Of a DNA stretch of 64,000 nucleotides, positions 18,094-27,149 are shown one piece after another (position 1 is the first letter of the stretch; each line of letters begins with the position of its first letter). Below the pieces are notes generated by a model that saw only the letters and a list, made by a program, of their open reading frames with translations, made no database searches and was not told the origin of the DNA. A program made the translations under genes and the position numbers. The stretch covers positions 124,001-188,000 of the forward strand of contig JANQJU010000098.1 in NCBI GenBank assembly GCA_028281495.1, given 5' to 3'. The DNA is from SAR324 cluster bacterium. Its GTDB lineage: Bacteria > SAR324 > NAC60-12.

Positions 18094-18195
18094 CCTTTGT
18101 TTCTCTCAAACTTTTTTCTCAAAGCAATGTGTTGTTTGGGCAAGAATGACCCATTGCTTTTTTTGGAACATCCATTTTTCAATTGAGGAGGAATT

Positions 18196-19164
18196 ATGCG
18201 AAAGGCAATCACCATTCTGGGGATCATGGGTTGCGTCATGGTGTTAGCAACCACCGTCTGGGCAGCAAGGTACCAATTTGTCACGATTGGTACGGGCGGC
18301 GTGACGGGGGTGTATTATCCCACGGGTGGAGCCATTGCGAAAATGGTCAACAGGAAGAAAAAACAGTATTTGATCCGTGCGACCGTAGAATCGACGGGCG
18401 GTTCGGTATTCAACGTGAATGCGCTCATGTCCGGTGATTTGGAATTCGGTGTGGTTCAATCGGATCGGGGATACCAAGCCTACAATGGTTTGGCAGATTG
18501 GGAATCCGTGGGAAAGCAAACGAAGTTACGGAGTGTGTTTAGCATCTATCCTGAGACCGTCACCCTGATTGTTGCTGAAGAATCAGGAATTCAATCCTGT
18601 GACGACATCCGCGGCAAACGCATCGCCATTGGGAATCCGGGGTCTGGCACTCGGAAAAACTCATCAGACGCACTCGGGACTTGCGGTTTGACGTTTGACG
18701 ATTTGGGAGCGGCCGAAGGGTTGAAGGCTTCCGAAGGATCCAAAATGCTGCAAGATGGCCGGATTGACGGCTATTTTTACACCGTAGGTCATCCCAATGG
18801 TTCGATCAAAGAAGCCGTAGCAGGCCGTATTAAAGTTCGCTTTGTTCCGTTCACCAATACGAGCACTTTATTGGGACAACACTCCTATTATGCCAATGCG
18901 ATCATTCCCGTGGATCACTATCCCGGAGTCACAAATTCTGGAAATGTGAACACGTTTGGCGTGAAAGCAACCTTCCTCACCTCATCCGATGTGGATGAAA
19001 ATGCCGTGTATGCCATCACCAAAGAGGTGTTTGAAAATTTTGATCAATTCACCTCGCTCCATCCTGCCTATTCTGCTTTGACTCGTGAAGATCTGTTGAA
19101 AGGTTTGAGTGCTCCACTGCACAAAGGAGCCTTGAAGTACTACCGAGAAGCGGGACTTCTCTAG
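18196..19164 (+). CDS. TAXI-family TRAP transporter solute-binding protein
   Basis: Periplasmic binding protein of 322 residues. A Sec signal peptide (about 1-24, ending VWAA) precedes the TAXI hallmark FVTIGTGGVTGVYYPTGGAI. Further conserved blocks are GGSVFNVNALMSGDLEFGVVQSD and GNPGSGTR. These proteins deliver small organic acids or amino acids such as glutamate to a fused DctQM-type permease. No TRAP permease gene is adjacent, which is unusual. GAGGAGG lies 5 nt before the ATG. A strong hairpin follows the stop. The family is secure, the ligand unknown. Confidence 0.93.
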   Translation: MRKAITILGIMGCVMVLATTVWAARYQFVTIGTGGVTGVYYPTGGAIAKMVNRKKKQYLIRATVESTGGSVFNVNALMSGDLEFGVVQSDRGYQAYNGLADWESVGKQTKLRSVFSIYPETVTLIVAEESGIQSCDDIRGKRIAIGNPGSGTRKNSSDALGTCGLTFDDLGAAEGLKASEGSKMLQDGRIDGYFYTVGHPNGSIKEAVAGRIKVRFVPFTNTSTLLGQHSYYANAIIPVDHYPGVTNSGNVNTFGVKATFLTSSDVDENAVYAITKEVFENFDQFTSLHPAYSALTREDLLKGLSAPLHKGALKYYREAGLL

Positions 19165-19184
19165 TCTCCTCCAGGTGCTCATGG

Positions 19185-19230
19185 GCGGAACAGCTTGTGG
19201 TTGGCAGCCTCCTTCAAGCGGCTGTTCCGC
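19185..19230 (+). terminator. Hairpin after the TAXI gene
   Basis: GCGGAACAGC (19185-19194) and GCTGTTCCGC (19221-19230) form a perfect 10-bp stem with a 26-nt loop, starting 20 nt after the stop. No long T run follows directly, so it may be a pause or stability hairpin instead. Confidence 0.5.
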
Positions 19231-19370
19231 TTCATGGGCATCTTTGTTTCCATTCCAAACTCCATCTACGTTACGACTTTTTGCTTTTGCCAGAAGGTAA
19301 CTCCAGCTTTGTTCCTAACAGCACTTTGGGGTGAAGGTGCTCTCAATACTAATCTAACAGGGGAGGAATC

Positions 19371-20096
19371 ATGAAAACGCAATGCTTGCGGTGGGGACTG
19401 CTCGTCATGGGGAGCCTCGTATTAGGAATGTCTGCTATGGCTCAAGTCACAGTGGGATTTTCCAATGCGGCTCAAAAAATTGAAATGCTCGATGATCAAG
19501 TGGTGGGACCGGTTGCCGATGTGTGGGACACCATCGCGAGACGGGCAGAAATCACTTACAAGTTTCTCGATCAGCCGCCGAAACAGTTGTCGAAACAACT
19601 CAATGCCGGACGTGTTCAGGTAGCTTTAACGCTACGGCGTTCGGATGCTTTGGAAACGATCCGCTTTCTTCAAGAACCTTTGTATGTGGAAGTCTATGGT
19701 TTGTGGCATTGGGACAGTTCTAACCCGATGGATTCATTAACCGAACTCGTTGACATCAGACCCAATCTTGGGGTTTTGCGAGGAGCCAACAACGTCACCA
19801 CTCGTTTGAAATCTTTGGACACGCAATACCGTTTTGAAACGGTCAATCAGCCCAAGCAATTGTTTGCGCTGCTCAATCTCAAACGCATTGAATATGGTTA
19901 TATGGATTTTTGGGCGGGTCGTGTTTTACAGAAGAGCCAGAAAATCAAAGGACTGGTCTTCTCAGAGTTGGACAGTGTGCCTTTCCATATTTCAATTTAT
20001 ACTGGCTCCGAAGAAGGCCAAGCCCTGTTTGAACGTCTCCAAACCGCTCATGCCGAACTTGTCGACAATGGGGTGATTGTGGAGCTGTTGTTTTGA
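19371..20096 (+). CDS. Periplasmic solute-binding protein, family-3-like
   Basis: Exported protein of 241 residues with a signal peptide to about residue 24 (MSAMAQ). The fold pattern is that of small type II periplasmic binding proteins: an early strand with VGFSNAAQKIE, a segment AGRVQVALTLRRSDA, and a second lobe with LGVLRGANN and KRIEYGYMDFWA. Such proteins serve ABC importers or act as sensor inputs. No permease or ATPase is nearby; a TAXI binding protein precedes it, with a terminator-like hairpin between, so they are probably separate units. GGGGAGG lies before the ATG. Confidence 0.72.
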   Translation: MKTQCLRWGLLVMGSLVLGMSAMAQVTVGFSNAAQKIEMLDDQVVGPVADVWDTIARRAEITYKFLDQPPKQLSKQLNAGRVQVALTLRRSDALETIRFLQEPLYVEVYGLWHWDSSNPMDSLTELVDIRPNLGVLRGANNVTTRLKSLDTQYRFETVNQPKQLFALLNLKRIEYGYMDFWAGRVLQKSQKIKGLVFSELDSVPFHISIYTGSEEGQALFERLQTAHAELVDNGVIVELLF

Positions 20097-20126
20097 AACA
20101 AATTTGGGGTGTGTTTCACTTTATTG

Positions 20127-20972
20127 TCATCCTACCAAATTTCCCGACTGATAATCCCGGATTGCCTGAAAGATTTCTTCCTGCGTATTCATGACGAACG
20201 GACCGTATTTAACGATAGGTTCTTTCAAAGGTTGTCCGGCAAGCAGCAGTAAGCTCGCCTCGGAATCCTGAGTTTGAATCGTCAGCGAATCTTCTCCTTT
20301 GCTGAGGACACCGAGTTGTCCTCTTTGAAGGGTTCGACGTTCTTCGGTAGGACCAAAGGTGGCCTCTCCTTCAAACACATACACCAAGGCATTGTGTGTG
20401 CTGGGCACGGGATGTGTGAGCGTGCTGTGTTTGGGCAGACGAATGTCCACATACAAGGGGGCTGTGGCAATACCTTGCACTGCACCCGAAACACCATGTG
20501 ATTCGCCTGCAATCACACGAATACGCCCTCCATTGTCCAACGCCGCTTCCGGGATATCGGAAGGCGGGATATCTTGATAGCGAGGTGGCTCCATTTTGGC
20601 TTTGGCGGGAAGATTCACCCACAGTTGAAAACCCCACATCAGTCCATCTTCTTGCTCTGGCATTTCTTCATGAATGATTCCACGGGCTGCCGTCATCCAT
20701 TGCACACTTCCAGCTCTCAGGTGACCGGTATTGCCTTGGCTGTCTTTATGACGCATTGCGCCCGCTAGCATATAAGTCACCGTTTCAAATCCTCGGTGAG
20801 GGTGTGGGGGAAATCCAGCCAGATAATCTTGGGCTTGATCGGATTTGAATTCATCAAGCAATAAAAATGGGTCGAGGTCCGGCAATCGGGAGCTGCCGAG
20901 GCTGCGATACAAATTGACGCCCGCCCCATCCGACGTGGGCTGGGCATTCATGGTTTGGATGATATGGCGCAT
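20127..20972 (-). CDS. Pirin family protein
   Basis: Bicupin protein of 281 residues. The N-terminal cupin holds the metal-binding PHPHRGFETVTYML motif, with the downstream His and Glu in RGIIHEEMPE. The second domain (GPTEERRTLQRGQLGVL) is the degenerate pirin C-terminal cupin. Bacterial pirins have been reported as quercetinases or redox-linked regulators; the role here cannot be told. The ATG at 20972 is preferred because GGAG lies 7 nt upstream. The gene converges on the binding-protein gene. Confidence 0.92.
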   Translation of the reverse strand: MRHIIQTMNAQPTSDGAGVNLYRSLGSSRLPDLDPFLLLDEFKSDQAQDYLAGFPPHPHRGFETVTYMLAGAMRHKDSQGNTGHLRAGSVQWMTAARGIIHEEMPEQEDGLMWGFQLWVNLPAKAKMEPPRYQDIPPSDIPEAALDNGGRIRVIAGESHGVSGAVQGIATAPLYVDIRLPKHSTLTHPVPSTHNALVYVFEGEATFGPTEERRTLQRGQLGVLSKGEDSLTIQTQDSEASLLLLAGQPLKEPIVKYGPFVMNTQEEIFQAIRDYQSGNLVG

Positions 20973-21069
20973 AAGTTTCTCCAATAAGAAAGGGGGCTGT
21001 TTGAGTGTTCATCAAGAAATAAGCGGGAACGATGGCTCTTCCAGACAGCTTATTCTACACACATGAATC

Positions 21070-21579
21070 TTATTGGGAAACGGTGGGGGTGAGACTTGGT
21101 AACCACGGAATGTCCGTCACGCCGGGGTCATGTCCCATTTGAGTCAGGAGGGTGGTCAATTGTCCCCGATGGTGGGTTTGGTGATTGAACATGTGGGTGA
21201 CCAGTATCCATGTGGGCAATTCCCGAGTGATGCGGTCCACATTGCTGGTGTAGCGGAATGGTTGAGCCAGCCAGGTTTCCGAGAGGGTTTGAGTCCAATC
21301 AATGATTTGTTGATCCAAGGCTTCTCTGCGGATTTGCAACTCGTCAAACTCTTCATACAGATTAGGGCCGATTACCGTGGGAATGGGGTGATCTTGGAAG
21401 CGTCCCAACCACGCCAGATCACCATACAGCAAATGGTTGAGAGTGCCGTGGATTGATTTGAAAAAAGCCCCACGATCTTCTTTCCGTTGGGCATCTGGGA
21501 TTTGCTCACAAACCGCATAGATCTTTCGATTCATCCACTGATTGTAATCGGCCATCATTTGGTAGTAGTCGGTTTTCAT
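21070..21579 (-). CDS. DinB family protein
   Basis: Four-helix-bundle protein of 169 residues. The putative metal-binding histidines occur in SIHGTLNHLLYGD, THMFNHQTHHRGQ and the intervening helices. DinB/YfiT-like proteins include thiol-dependent transferases and damage-induced proteins; no specific activity can be assigned. It starts 9 nt after the stop of the AAA/nuclease-like gene on the same strand, so the two are probably co-transcribed. The ribosome site is weak (GAGAG). Confidence 0.88.
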   Translation of the reverse strand: MKTDYYQMMADYNQWMNRKIYAVCEQIPDAQRKEDRGAFFKSIHGTLNHLLYGDLAWLGRFQDHPIPTVIGPNLYEEFDELQIRREALDQQIIDWTQTLSETWLAQPFRYTSNVDRITRELPTWILVTHMFNHQTHHRGQLTTLLTQMGHDPGVTDIPWLPSLTPTVSQ

Positions 21580-21588
21580 AGCATTCTC

Positions 21589-23358
21589 TCATTTAGGATG
21601 GTTTTGTCCTGCTTTCTTGACCGCTTCACACACGACTAATTCCCAACCGTGAAATACGAGTAAGATGCCAATGAAGGTTACCGAAGGGTTTTGCTGCCAT
21701 TGATCATCTTGCATATACATTTGTAGTTGCGTTTTAGCCGCTTCTACCGTGTTCGTCAGCATGGTTTCATTGAGAGATTCCCCACGTTTGAGATATTTCA
21801 ATTCGATCAAAAAGCCGTAAGGCAGTTCAGCATAACGGTCGCGGAAAGGTTCTAAATATAGATCGACATAACCCTTCGCACACTCCCATTCGGTATGACA
21901 TAAAAAAGTCTCTGTCACATTGAGATAAGCCAGCAGAAACCCTTGGATCATTTTTTCGCCTTGGAGGTAATCGCGGATTGAGGTTTGTTGCTCAATCGCA
22001 TGGGCTAAAAAGGTGAAAACGGGTTTCCAGTCCGCATTCAGAGCCATTTCAATGATCAAATGAGTGAATCTTTCCAAATCCACTCGGAAAATTTCCGCTT
22101 CTCGATACACGGAACGCAGATAGCCATACATCAATTCAGCCACGGTGCGGTTGGGAATCTTTAGGGTGGCTTGGTTCAAACGACTATCGGCGATACTGAG
22201 CAAGCCGAAGTAGTACAATAAAGAAATGAAGTTTTGGGAGTCCGTTACCTCTTCGAGGGAAAAGCTTTTGACCAAGGGACTCGTGATGCTGCCATCTTCA
22301 ATGATGCTTTTCAATCGGTCAAAGTTCCCATTGAGCCGATGATTCACCCACATCAGATGTCGTAGCTTTCCATAATCGATACGTATGTTGGTATCGATCA
22401 AGTCGAGAGGACCCGGCTCATTGGGAACGGAAGCGAGTAAATAGTGCAGGACCATATCGGTATTATAAACATCGGTGGTGGTTCCTTGGGCGAAGTGATA
22501 TCCATTGTACCATTCCTTCATGATGTTCAGGGTGGTTTTAATATTCTGATTGAAGACGCCTTGGTCTCGATACTCTTCCAAAATGCTACGGACCTCGGTT
22601 TCGGTGAATCCCAACATTTCATTGAACTTGGGCAGTAAACTGATGTTGGTGCCAATGTTGAACTCACTGGTCACATCATCCATTGTCATGGGAGACACTC
22701 CGGTGATGAACAGCCGTTTCAGTCCTCCCTCTCCTTTCGTGGTCGCTCCTTTCAACGTAGCGAAGAAATTCCGATAAAATCCATCACCGTGGGTGAATTT
22801 GAAGTAAGCTGTTTGGCCCTGTTGCGAAAATATGGTGTTTGCAAAATTGTCGTATTCATCGATGAGAAAATACAACGGGATGCTGTGATCTTTGGCGTAG
22901 ACAAATAACGTATTCAGTTTGTCCGTAAGCTTGGATTGGCCCAAAATTTTCTGAGCCGCAGACTCGGGAAACAAATCAGGATAACGGCCACACATGCTTT
23001 CCAACATGGTGTGGCCATATGTTTCAAAGGTTTCTTCCAAAGTGTCGATGGCATCGTTCATTTCTGAGAAGTCAAACCGAACCACAACATAGCGGTTGTG
23101 CTCTTCAGTAGGGTTTTTTCCAATATCGAGCCCTCCAAACCACCAGTCGAACCGATGGCCCTCATTGCGTTCATAGTAGTTTTCCAGAATGGTGATCCAA
23201 CACGTTTTGCCAAACCGACGTGGGCGGATAAAAAAGACGTAGGTATAATCTTCCAACAGGTGGATGAATCGCGTTTTATCAATGAACAGCTTATTTCCGG
23301 CACGAATGTCATAAAAATTGGCCACGCCATAGGGAATGCGACGATAAGAAGCAGACAT
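21589..23358 (-). CDS. AAA-ATPase-like protein with C-terminal PD-(D/E)XK-like domain (DUF1703 type)
   Basis: Protein of 589 residues. The N-terminal ATPase-like domain carries the variant P-loop RPRRFGKT (45-52), the hallmark FIDKT strand and YFLIDEYDNF as Walker B. The C-terminal part (about 420-585) contains the nuclease-like ERYAELPYGFLIELKYLKRGE pattern with an E-x-K motif. Such two-domain proteins are multi-copy in many gut and predatory bacteria. They have been proposed as mobile or defence-related, without proven function. The ATG at 23358 is chosen because AGGAG lies 5 nt upstream; a frame to 23379 lacks a site. Confidence 0.87.
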   Translation of the reverse strand: MSASYRRIPYGVANFYDIRAGNKLFIDKTRFIHLLEDYTYVFFIRPRRFGKTCWITILENYYERNEGHRFDWWFGGLDIGKNPTEEHNRYVVVRFDFSEMNDAIDTLEETFETYGHTMLESMCGRYPDLFPESAAQKILGQSKLTDKLNTLFVYAKDHSIPLYFLIDEYDNFANTIFSQQGQTAYFKFTHGDGFYRNFFATLKGATTKGEGGLKRLFITGVSPMTMDDVTSEFNIGTNISLLPKFNEMLGFTETEVRSILEEYRDQGVFNQNIKTTLNIMKEWYNGYHFAQGTTTDVYNTDMVLHYLLASVPNEPGPLDLIDTNIRIDYGKLRHLMWVNHRLNGNFDRLKSIIEDGSITSPLVKSFSLEEVTDSQNFISLLYYFGLLSIADSRLNQATLKIPNRTVAELMYGYLRSVYREAEIFRVDLERFTHLIIEMALNADWKPVFTFLAHAIEQQTSIRDYLQGEKMIQGFLLAYLNVTETFLCHTEWECAKGYVDLYLEPFRDRYAELPYGFLIELKYLKRGESLNETMLTNTVEAAKTQLQMYMQDDQWQQNPSVTFIGILLVFHGWELVVCEAVKKAGQNHPK

Positions 23359-23431
23359 GAGGACTCCTGAGGAAGGCATTCAAATTTTTAAAAAAGCACA
23401 CTTCTATCGTATCAGACGTTGCTGCGGAGAA

Positions 23432-24328
23432 TCACCCTGAAAACTTGGATTTCAAAAAATCAATAAAGACGCGAGTTTTGAGAGGAAGGTAATCTCGGGA
23501 CGGGTAAAGAATCCAAGCCGATGCCCCAAACTGAGTCGCGGTGACTTCGTAGTCAGGAAAAAGATGGAGTAATGTTCCTGCATCCAGTTCTTGTTGAATC
23601 AGCAGGCGAGGGAGCAACGCCAGACCCATGCCATTCAAGGCACATTGTTTGAGTCCAACAGCGTTGGCAATGAAGACCTTTCCTTGGACGGGCACTTCCA
23701 CGACCGCTTCAGGAGCTTTTCGGAATTTCCAACTGGCATGGAATCCAGGCAAGAGAAAGAGCAAACAATTGTGATCTTGAACGTCTGGCGGGTGTTGCGG
23801 GAGGCCATGCAAGTGTTGATACTCCGGACTAGCACAAACCGCGTAATTCAAAGGGCACAATTGCTGAGCAACCAAGGTGGAATCTTGCAAGTGCCCGAAG
23901 CGGATGGCGACATCGATCCGTTCTGCCAATAGATCCACTATCGAATCCGTGATCAGCAGTTCGAGAGAAAGCTCAGGATACTGTTGTGAAAACTGAGGCA
24001 AATGCGGAATCAAATTGATCAAACCAAAAGAAACGGGGGTGGTGACCCGCAACCGCCCCTGAGCCTGATGTCCCACCTCAAAGGCCATTTCCCGAGCCTT
24101 TTCCATTTGATCGACAAGGGGTTCGATTTTTTCAAAATAGAGCGCTCCTCCTTCTGTTAACGACAGCTTGCGAGTTGTCCTTTGAAACAGGCGCATTCCC
24201 AACTCATCTTCTAAAGACGCAATCGCTCTGGATATGGAAGAGGGGGCGACCTCTTGTTCTTTGGCGACCGCCGCAAAACTCCCTTTTCGAACCACCTGAA
24301 TGAACGTGCGTAAGATTGATAGTTCCAT
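23432..24328 (-). CDS. LysR family transcriptional regulator
   Basis: DNA-binding regulator of 298 residues. The N-terminal winged helix-turn-helix (about 1-60; FAAVAKEQEVAPSSISRAIASLEDELGMRLF) is followed by a LysR effector-binding domain (about 88-290) of the CrgA/DhcR-like subgroup (GRLRVTTPVSFG, LLAERIDVAIRFG). It is divergent from the dehydrogenase gene 250 nt away, the classic arrangement of a LysR protein with its target. The inducer is unknown. Confidence 0.94.
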   Translation of the reverse strand: MELSILRTFIQVVRKGSFAAVAKEQEVAPSSISRAIASLEDELGMRLFQRTTRKLSLTEGGALYFEKIEPLVDQMEKAREMAFEVGHQAQGRLRVTTPVSFGLINLIPHLPQFSQQYPELSLELLITDSIVDLLAERIDVAIRFGHLQDSTLVAQQLCPLNYAVCASPEYQHLHGLPQHPPDVQDHNCLLFLLPGFHASWKFRKAPEAVVEVPVQGKVFIANAVGLKQCALNGMGLALLPRLLIQQELDAGTLLHLFPDYEVTATQFGASAWILYPSRDYLPLKTRVFIDFLKSKFSG

Positions 24329-24376
24329 TCGTGCAATTTCCGCAATGATGAAGTGCTTTTGACGTTATTTACGCAA

Positions 24377-24387
24377 GAATCTGATTC
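24377..24387. promoter_or_regulatory. Short palindrome in the LysR divergent region
   Basis: GAATCTGATTC is a perfect palindrome around one base, 49 nt upstream of the LysR start. It is flanked by TACG and CGTA, giving a wider imperfect dyad. It is a candidate LysR site, weak on sequence alone. Confidence 0.3.
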
Positions 24388-24464
24388 GTATAATTTTATT
24401 ACAACGTTCGCAACCCCCTGTTTTCCTCAATCACAAAGATACAAAAATAAGTGCCTTCCCATTC

Positions 24465-24509
24465 GAACGGATCGGGGGCGAACGGATCGGGGGCGAACGG
24501 GTTGAGGGC
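24465..24509 (+). repeat. Three 15-nt tandem repeats
   Basis: GAACGGATCGGGGGC occurs at 24465-24479 and 24480-24494, with a diverged third copy at 24495-24509. They lie in the LysR-dehydrogenase spacer, 70 nt upstream of the dehydrogenase start, so copy number would change promoter spacing. Confidence 0.85.
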
Positions 24510-24578
24510 TGAGGCGCGAGGAACTTATGATCCCATCATGGGACTCTATTTGTTTGTTGAATCTAATAAGGAGAAGTT

Positions 24579-25445
24579 ATGTCTAAAAAAATCGCTATGT
24601 TAGGACTCGGCGCCATGGGCAGTCGAGTCGCCAAAAACTTACTCGACGCTGGATTTTCCGTCACTGTTTACAACCGTACTCCAGAACGTGCAGCTGCATT
24701 ACAAGCAGCCGGAGCAGAGGTCGCTACGACCCCCAAGGAAGCCACCGAACAGTGCGATATTGTGATCAGCATGGTCACCAATGACGAAGCATCTCAGCAA
24801 ATTTGGTTCGATGACACCACAGGAGCCATTCACGCTTTGACTCCAGAAAAGATTGCAATGGAGTCCAGTACTTTGAGTATGAAGTGGACCCAGGATTGCG
24901 CTCAAATCATGAAGGAGAAAGGATTCCGTTTTCTCGATGCGCCAGTGGTGGGAACTCGTCCGCAAGCCGATGCCAAACAACTGGTTTACCTCGTCGGTGG
25001 GAGAAAAGCGGACCATGATTCATTGGCAGATGTGTATCCGGCGGTAGCCGCCAAAGCAGTGTATCTCGGAGAAAATGGAAGTGGTGCGGCGATGAAACTT
25101 GCGATCAACTCCTTGTTTGGCATCCAAGCGGCGGCTTTTGCAGAGTTGTTTTCAGGCTTGTTGAAATTTGGATTTGCCAAAGAAGACATGATGCGCATCT
25201 TACCAGAACTGCCCGTGACTTCTCCCATCATGAAGGTCGTGCTCGGTCTTATGGCCGAAGATAAGTTCGCCCCGATGTTTCCTATTGAACTCGTGGAAAA
25301 AGATTTCGGGTATTCTGAAGCCTTTTTGCAAGAACTTGGCTTGGATCCGATAGTCGTATCGGGGACCCGGAAAGCGTATCAAAAAGCGATGGAAGGCGGG
25401 TTTGGGAAAGACAACATTTCAGGCATCATTCAAGCCTACCGTTAA
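24579..25445 (+). CDS. NAD(P)-dependent beta-hydroxyacid dehydrogenase (HIBADH/GLYR-like)
   Basis: Cytosolic oxidoreductase of 288 residues. The Rossmann motif GLGAMG is at 9-14, with NRTP (32-35) suggesting NADP preference. The substrate-binding block is DAPVVGTRPQADAKQL (120-135), and the catalytic Lys173 lies in GAAMKLAINSLFG with Asn177. Family members reduce small semialdehydes such as glyoxylate or succinic semialdehyde, or oxidise 3-hydroxyisobutyrate. GGAG lies before the ATG. Likely regulated by the divergent LysR protein. Confidence 0.93.
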   Translation: MSKKIAMLGLGAMGSRVAKNLLDAGFSVTVYNRTPERAAALQAAGAEVATTPKEATEQCDIVISMVTNDEASQQIWFDDTTGAIHALTPEKIAMESSTLSMKWTQDCAQIMKEKGFRFLDAPVVGTRPQADAKQLVYLVGGRKADHDSLADVYPAVAAKAVYLGENGSGAAMKLAINSLFGIQAAAFAELFSGLLKFGFAKEDMMRILPELPVTSPIMKVVLGLMAEDKFAPMFPIELVEKDFGYSEAFLQELGLDPIVVSGTRKAYQKAMEGGFGKDNISGIIQAYR

Positions 25446-25555
25446 CCGATAGGTTTCCTCCAAATCCCGATTGCATTCCAACATCAACCATAGCAAGATA
25501 GGGCCTCACGGAACGACTCGAAGTTCTTTTTTCTATTTCTCAGTGAGGTCAAGCG

Positions 25556-27013
25556 ATGGAAAACCAAGATACGATACGCACTTCTTACACGATTGAGCTG
25601 TTTCCAACTCAGAAATTGGCAGAAGGCATTCTGAGAGGAGACTATGATGTGGCCCTCACCATGATCTATGGCATGGATGCGTTGTGTGGGATCAAAGCGC
25701 TGGCCCAAAAAGTGTGGAATATGAATGCGCGACCTCCATTACAAAGCCCGTTGGTCTTATTGGTTCCAGGAAACACCACCACGCAACTTTTACGCGACAA
25801 CGGATCACGAGAAGTGATTTGGTTTGATTTGTGGAATTTGCTACGGAATCCGTGGCTCATGAGCAGGAAGACCAAAAACTATCTCACTCCGGCGGCGCTT
25901 CTACCGGCCATTTCTTTGTATTATGTTCGAATGGCTTTCAACTTGGCGCTGAATGGCTATGTGGTGGAAATATTGGTTTACGATTGGCGCTTGAGTTTAA
26001 GCGGACGCCAGACTGCGATTGAAAACTGGCTGATTTATTCTCATGAACGGACTGAGCAATTTGTGCGTGCCGGTGGCAAAGGCCCCTTCATTCATATGAT
26101 CACCCACAGTGAAGGAGGCTTAGCCGGACGTGGAGCGCTTCGAACGTTATCCAAACGCCCTAGATTTCTTGGGCATTTTGGACAATTGATCATGATCGCC
26201 CCACCCAGCCGAGGCTGCTGGACGTTGCTACAAGCGCTTGCTGGAGATCCGATGGGGTCCATTGCAACGCTGCTCTCGCCGTGTCGCTGGACTCAAATTT
26301 TTGAGACCCTCCAGATCATGCAGCCGCTGTATCCCCGATTTCCTAAATTGAAACAGGCCGAACTGGGCATCACCGTCTTAGCCACTTACCTCTTTTTTCA
26401 GGGAGTGAATGTTGGAACGTACATCCCTTTACTCAAAGATCTGATCCGTCGTGGAGAACGAGATATCGCCCGAATGTTGAACGATATAGTGACTCCCTTC
26501 ATTTGTACCTTTCCTGGTTACTACCAGACCATGCCATTTTATGATGCGCCAGAACTCAACCCAACCCAACAAGAAGTCTTCTACAACGCCAACCAATGGC
26601 CTTCGGGGCAACCCGAGCAAATCTTGCTCGATATGGCCAAAAATGCGCAAACGTGTTTTCCTCCAGCTCCCACTCCTGGTGACCTCGACTACGGGCGTTG
26701 GAAGATGGTCTTGGGAACCGGTGTCCGCACCCTCACCAATGTCTATGTCGGGCAAGACAAATTCCTTTTCGATTACACCACTGATGGCGATGGAGAGATT
26801 GCGTTGAACTTGGCGTTGATGCGCAACATGGAAGATTTCACCTATAAGTTTGAAGGCCTCAATCATCTGCAACTGATCAAAAGCCCGAAGGTGATTCAGT
26901 TGCTGTTGAAAATTCTATCTTCCGAAGAACAAAGCTTGGAAGGACAATCCTCGGCACAGCAAGATCAAGTGCCGTCCAATCCAACGGAAAGCGTCCAAGC
27001 CGCATCCAATTGA
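25556..27013 (+). CDS. LCAT-like alpha/beta hydrolase
   Basis: Protein of 485 residues without a signal peptide. An N-terminal extension of about 60 residues precedes the alpha/beta-hydrolase core, with the oxyanion strand LVLLVPG (65-71) and the nucleophile elbow THSEGG (Ser185). Tracts around YDWRLSL and HLQL (C-terminal His candidate) fit the LCAT/PDAT-like lipase or acyltransferase group. GAGG lies 7 nt before the ATG. The C-terminal tail is Gln/Ser-rich and probably disordered. Lipid substrate is inference. The gene ends next to five 18-nt repeats. Confidence 0.75.
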   Translation: MENQDTIRTSYTIELFPTQKLAEGILRGDYDVALTMIYGMDALCGIKALAQKVWNMNARPPLQSPLVLLVPGNTTTQLLRDNGSREVIWFDLWNLLRNPWLMSRKTKNYLTPAALLPAISLYYVRMAFNLALNGYVVEILVYDWRLSLSGRQTAIENWLIYSHERTEQFVRAGGKGPFIHMITHSEGGLAGRGALRTLSKRPRFLGHFGQLIMIAPPSRGCWTLLQALAGDPMGSIATLLSPCRWTQIFETLQIMQPLYPRFPKLKQAELGITVLATYLFFQGVNVGTYIPLLKDLIRRGERDIARMLNDIVTPFICTFPGYYQTMPFYDAPELNPTQQEVFYNANQWPSGQPEQILLDMAKNAQTCFPPAPTPGDLDYGRWKMVLGTGVRTLTNVYVGQDKFLFDYTTDGDGEIALNLALMRNMEDFTYKFEGLNHLQLIKSPKVIQLLLKILSSEEQSLEGQSSAQQDQVPSNPTESVQAASN

Positions 27014-27032
27014 TCTCAAATAAATCTTAATT

Positions 27033-27122
27033 AAAATCATTGTAGATCTCAAAATCGTTGCAGATCTCAAAATCATTGTAGATCTCAAAATCGTTGCAGA
27101 TCTCAAAATCGTTGCAGATCTC
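27033..27122. repeat. Five 18-nt tandem repeats between convergent genes
   Basis: Units follow AAAATCGTTGCAGATCTC or AAAATCATTGTAGATCTC; copies start at 27033, 27051, 27069, 27087 and 27105. Each contains the palindrome AGATCT. The two variants alternate at first, suggesting a 36-nt duplication followed by a further 18-nt gain. The array starts 19 nt after the hydrolase stop. Confidence 0.92.
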
Positions 27123-27149
27123 ACAATGGAGCTTGTTCGGAATCCATAC

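Larger units (their letters stand above)
17645..18195. other. Long gene-free region before the TAXI gene
   Basis: This 551-nt spacer contains three 20-nt tandem repeats just after the kinase stop, an A+T-rich stretch (17750-17830), a duplicated 17-nt element and a set of hairpins listed separately. A weak TTG-started plus-strand frame and a minus-strand frame cross it, but neither has a ribosome site or recognisable protein. Confidence 0.6.

Noticed and set aside
17838..18284. Minus-strand 148-codon and plus-strand 96-codon frames in the spacer before the TAXI gene
   Set aside because: The minus frame overlaps the TAXI signal-peptide codons, the plus frame starts at TTG without a ribosome site, and neither looks like a protein; the stems and repeats explain the sequence better.
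21589..23358. Transposon-encoded gene flanked by insertion ends
   Set aside because: No inverted ends or target duplications were found around the AAA/nuclease-like gene, and its neighbours are ordinary chromosomal genes.
27033..27122. CRISPR array
   Set aside because: The units are directly contiguous, with no spacers, and no cas gene is present.
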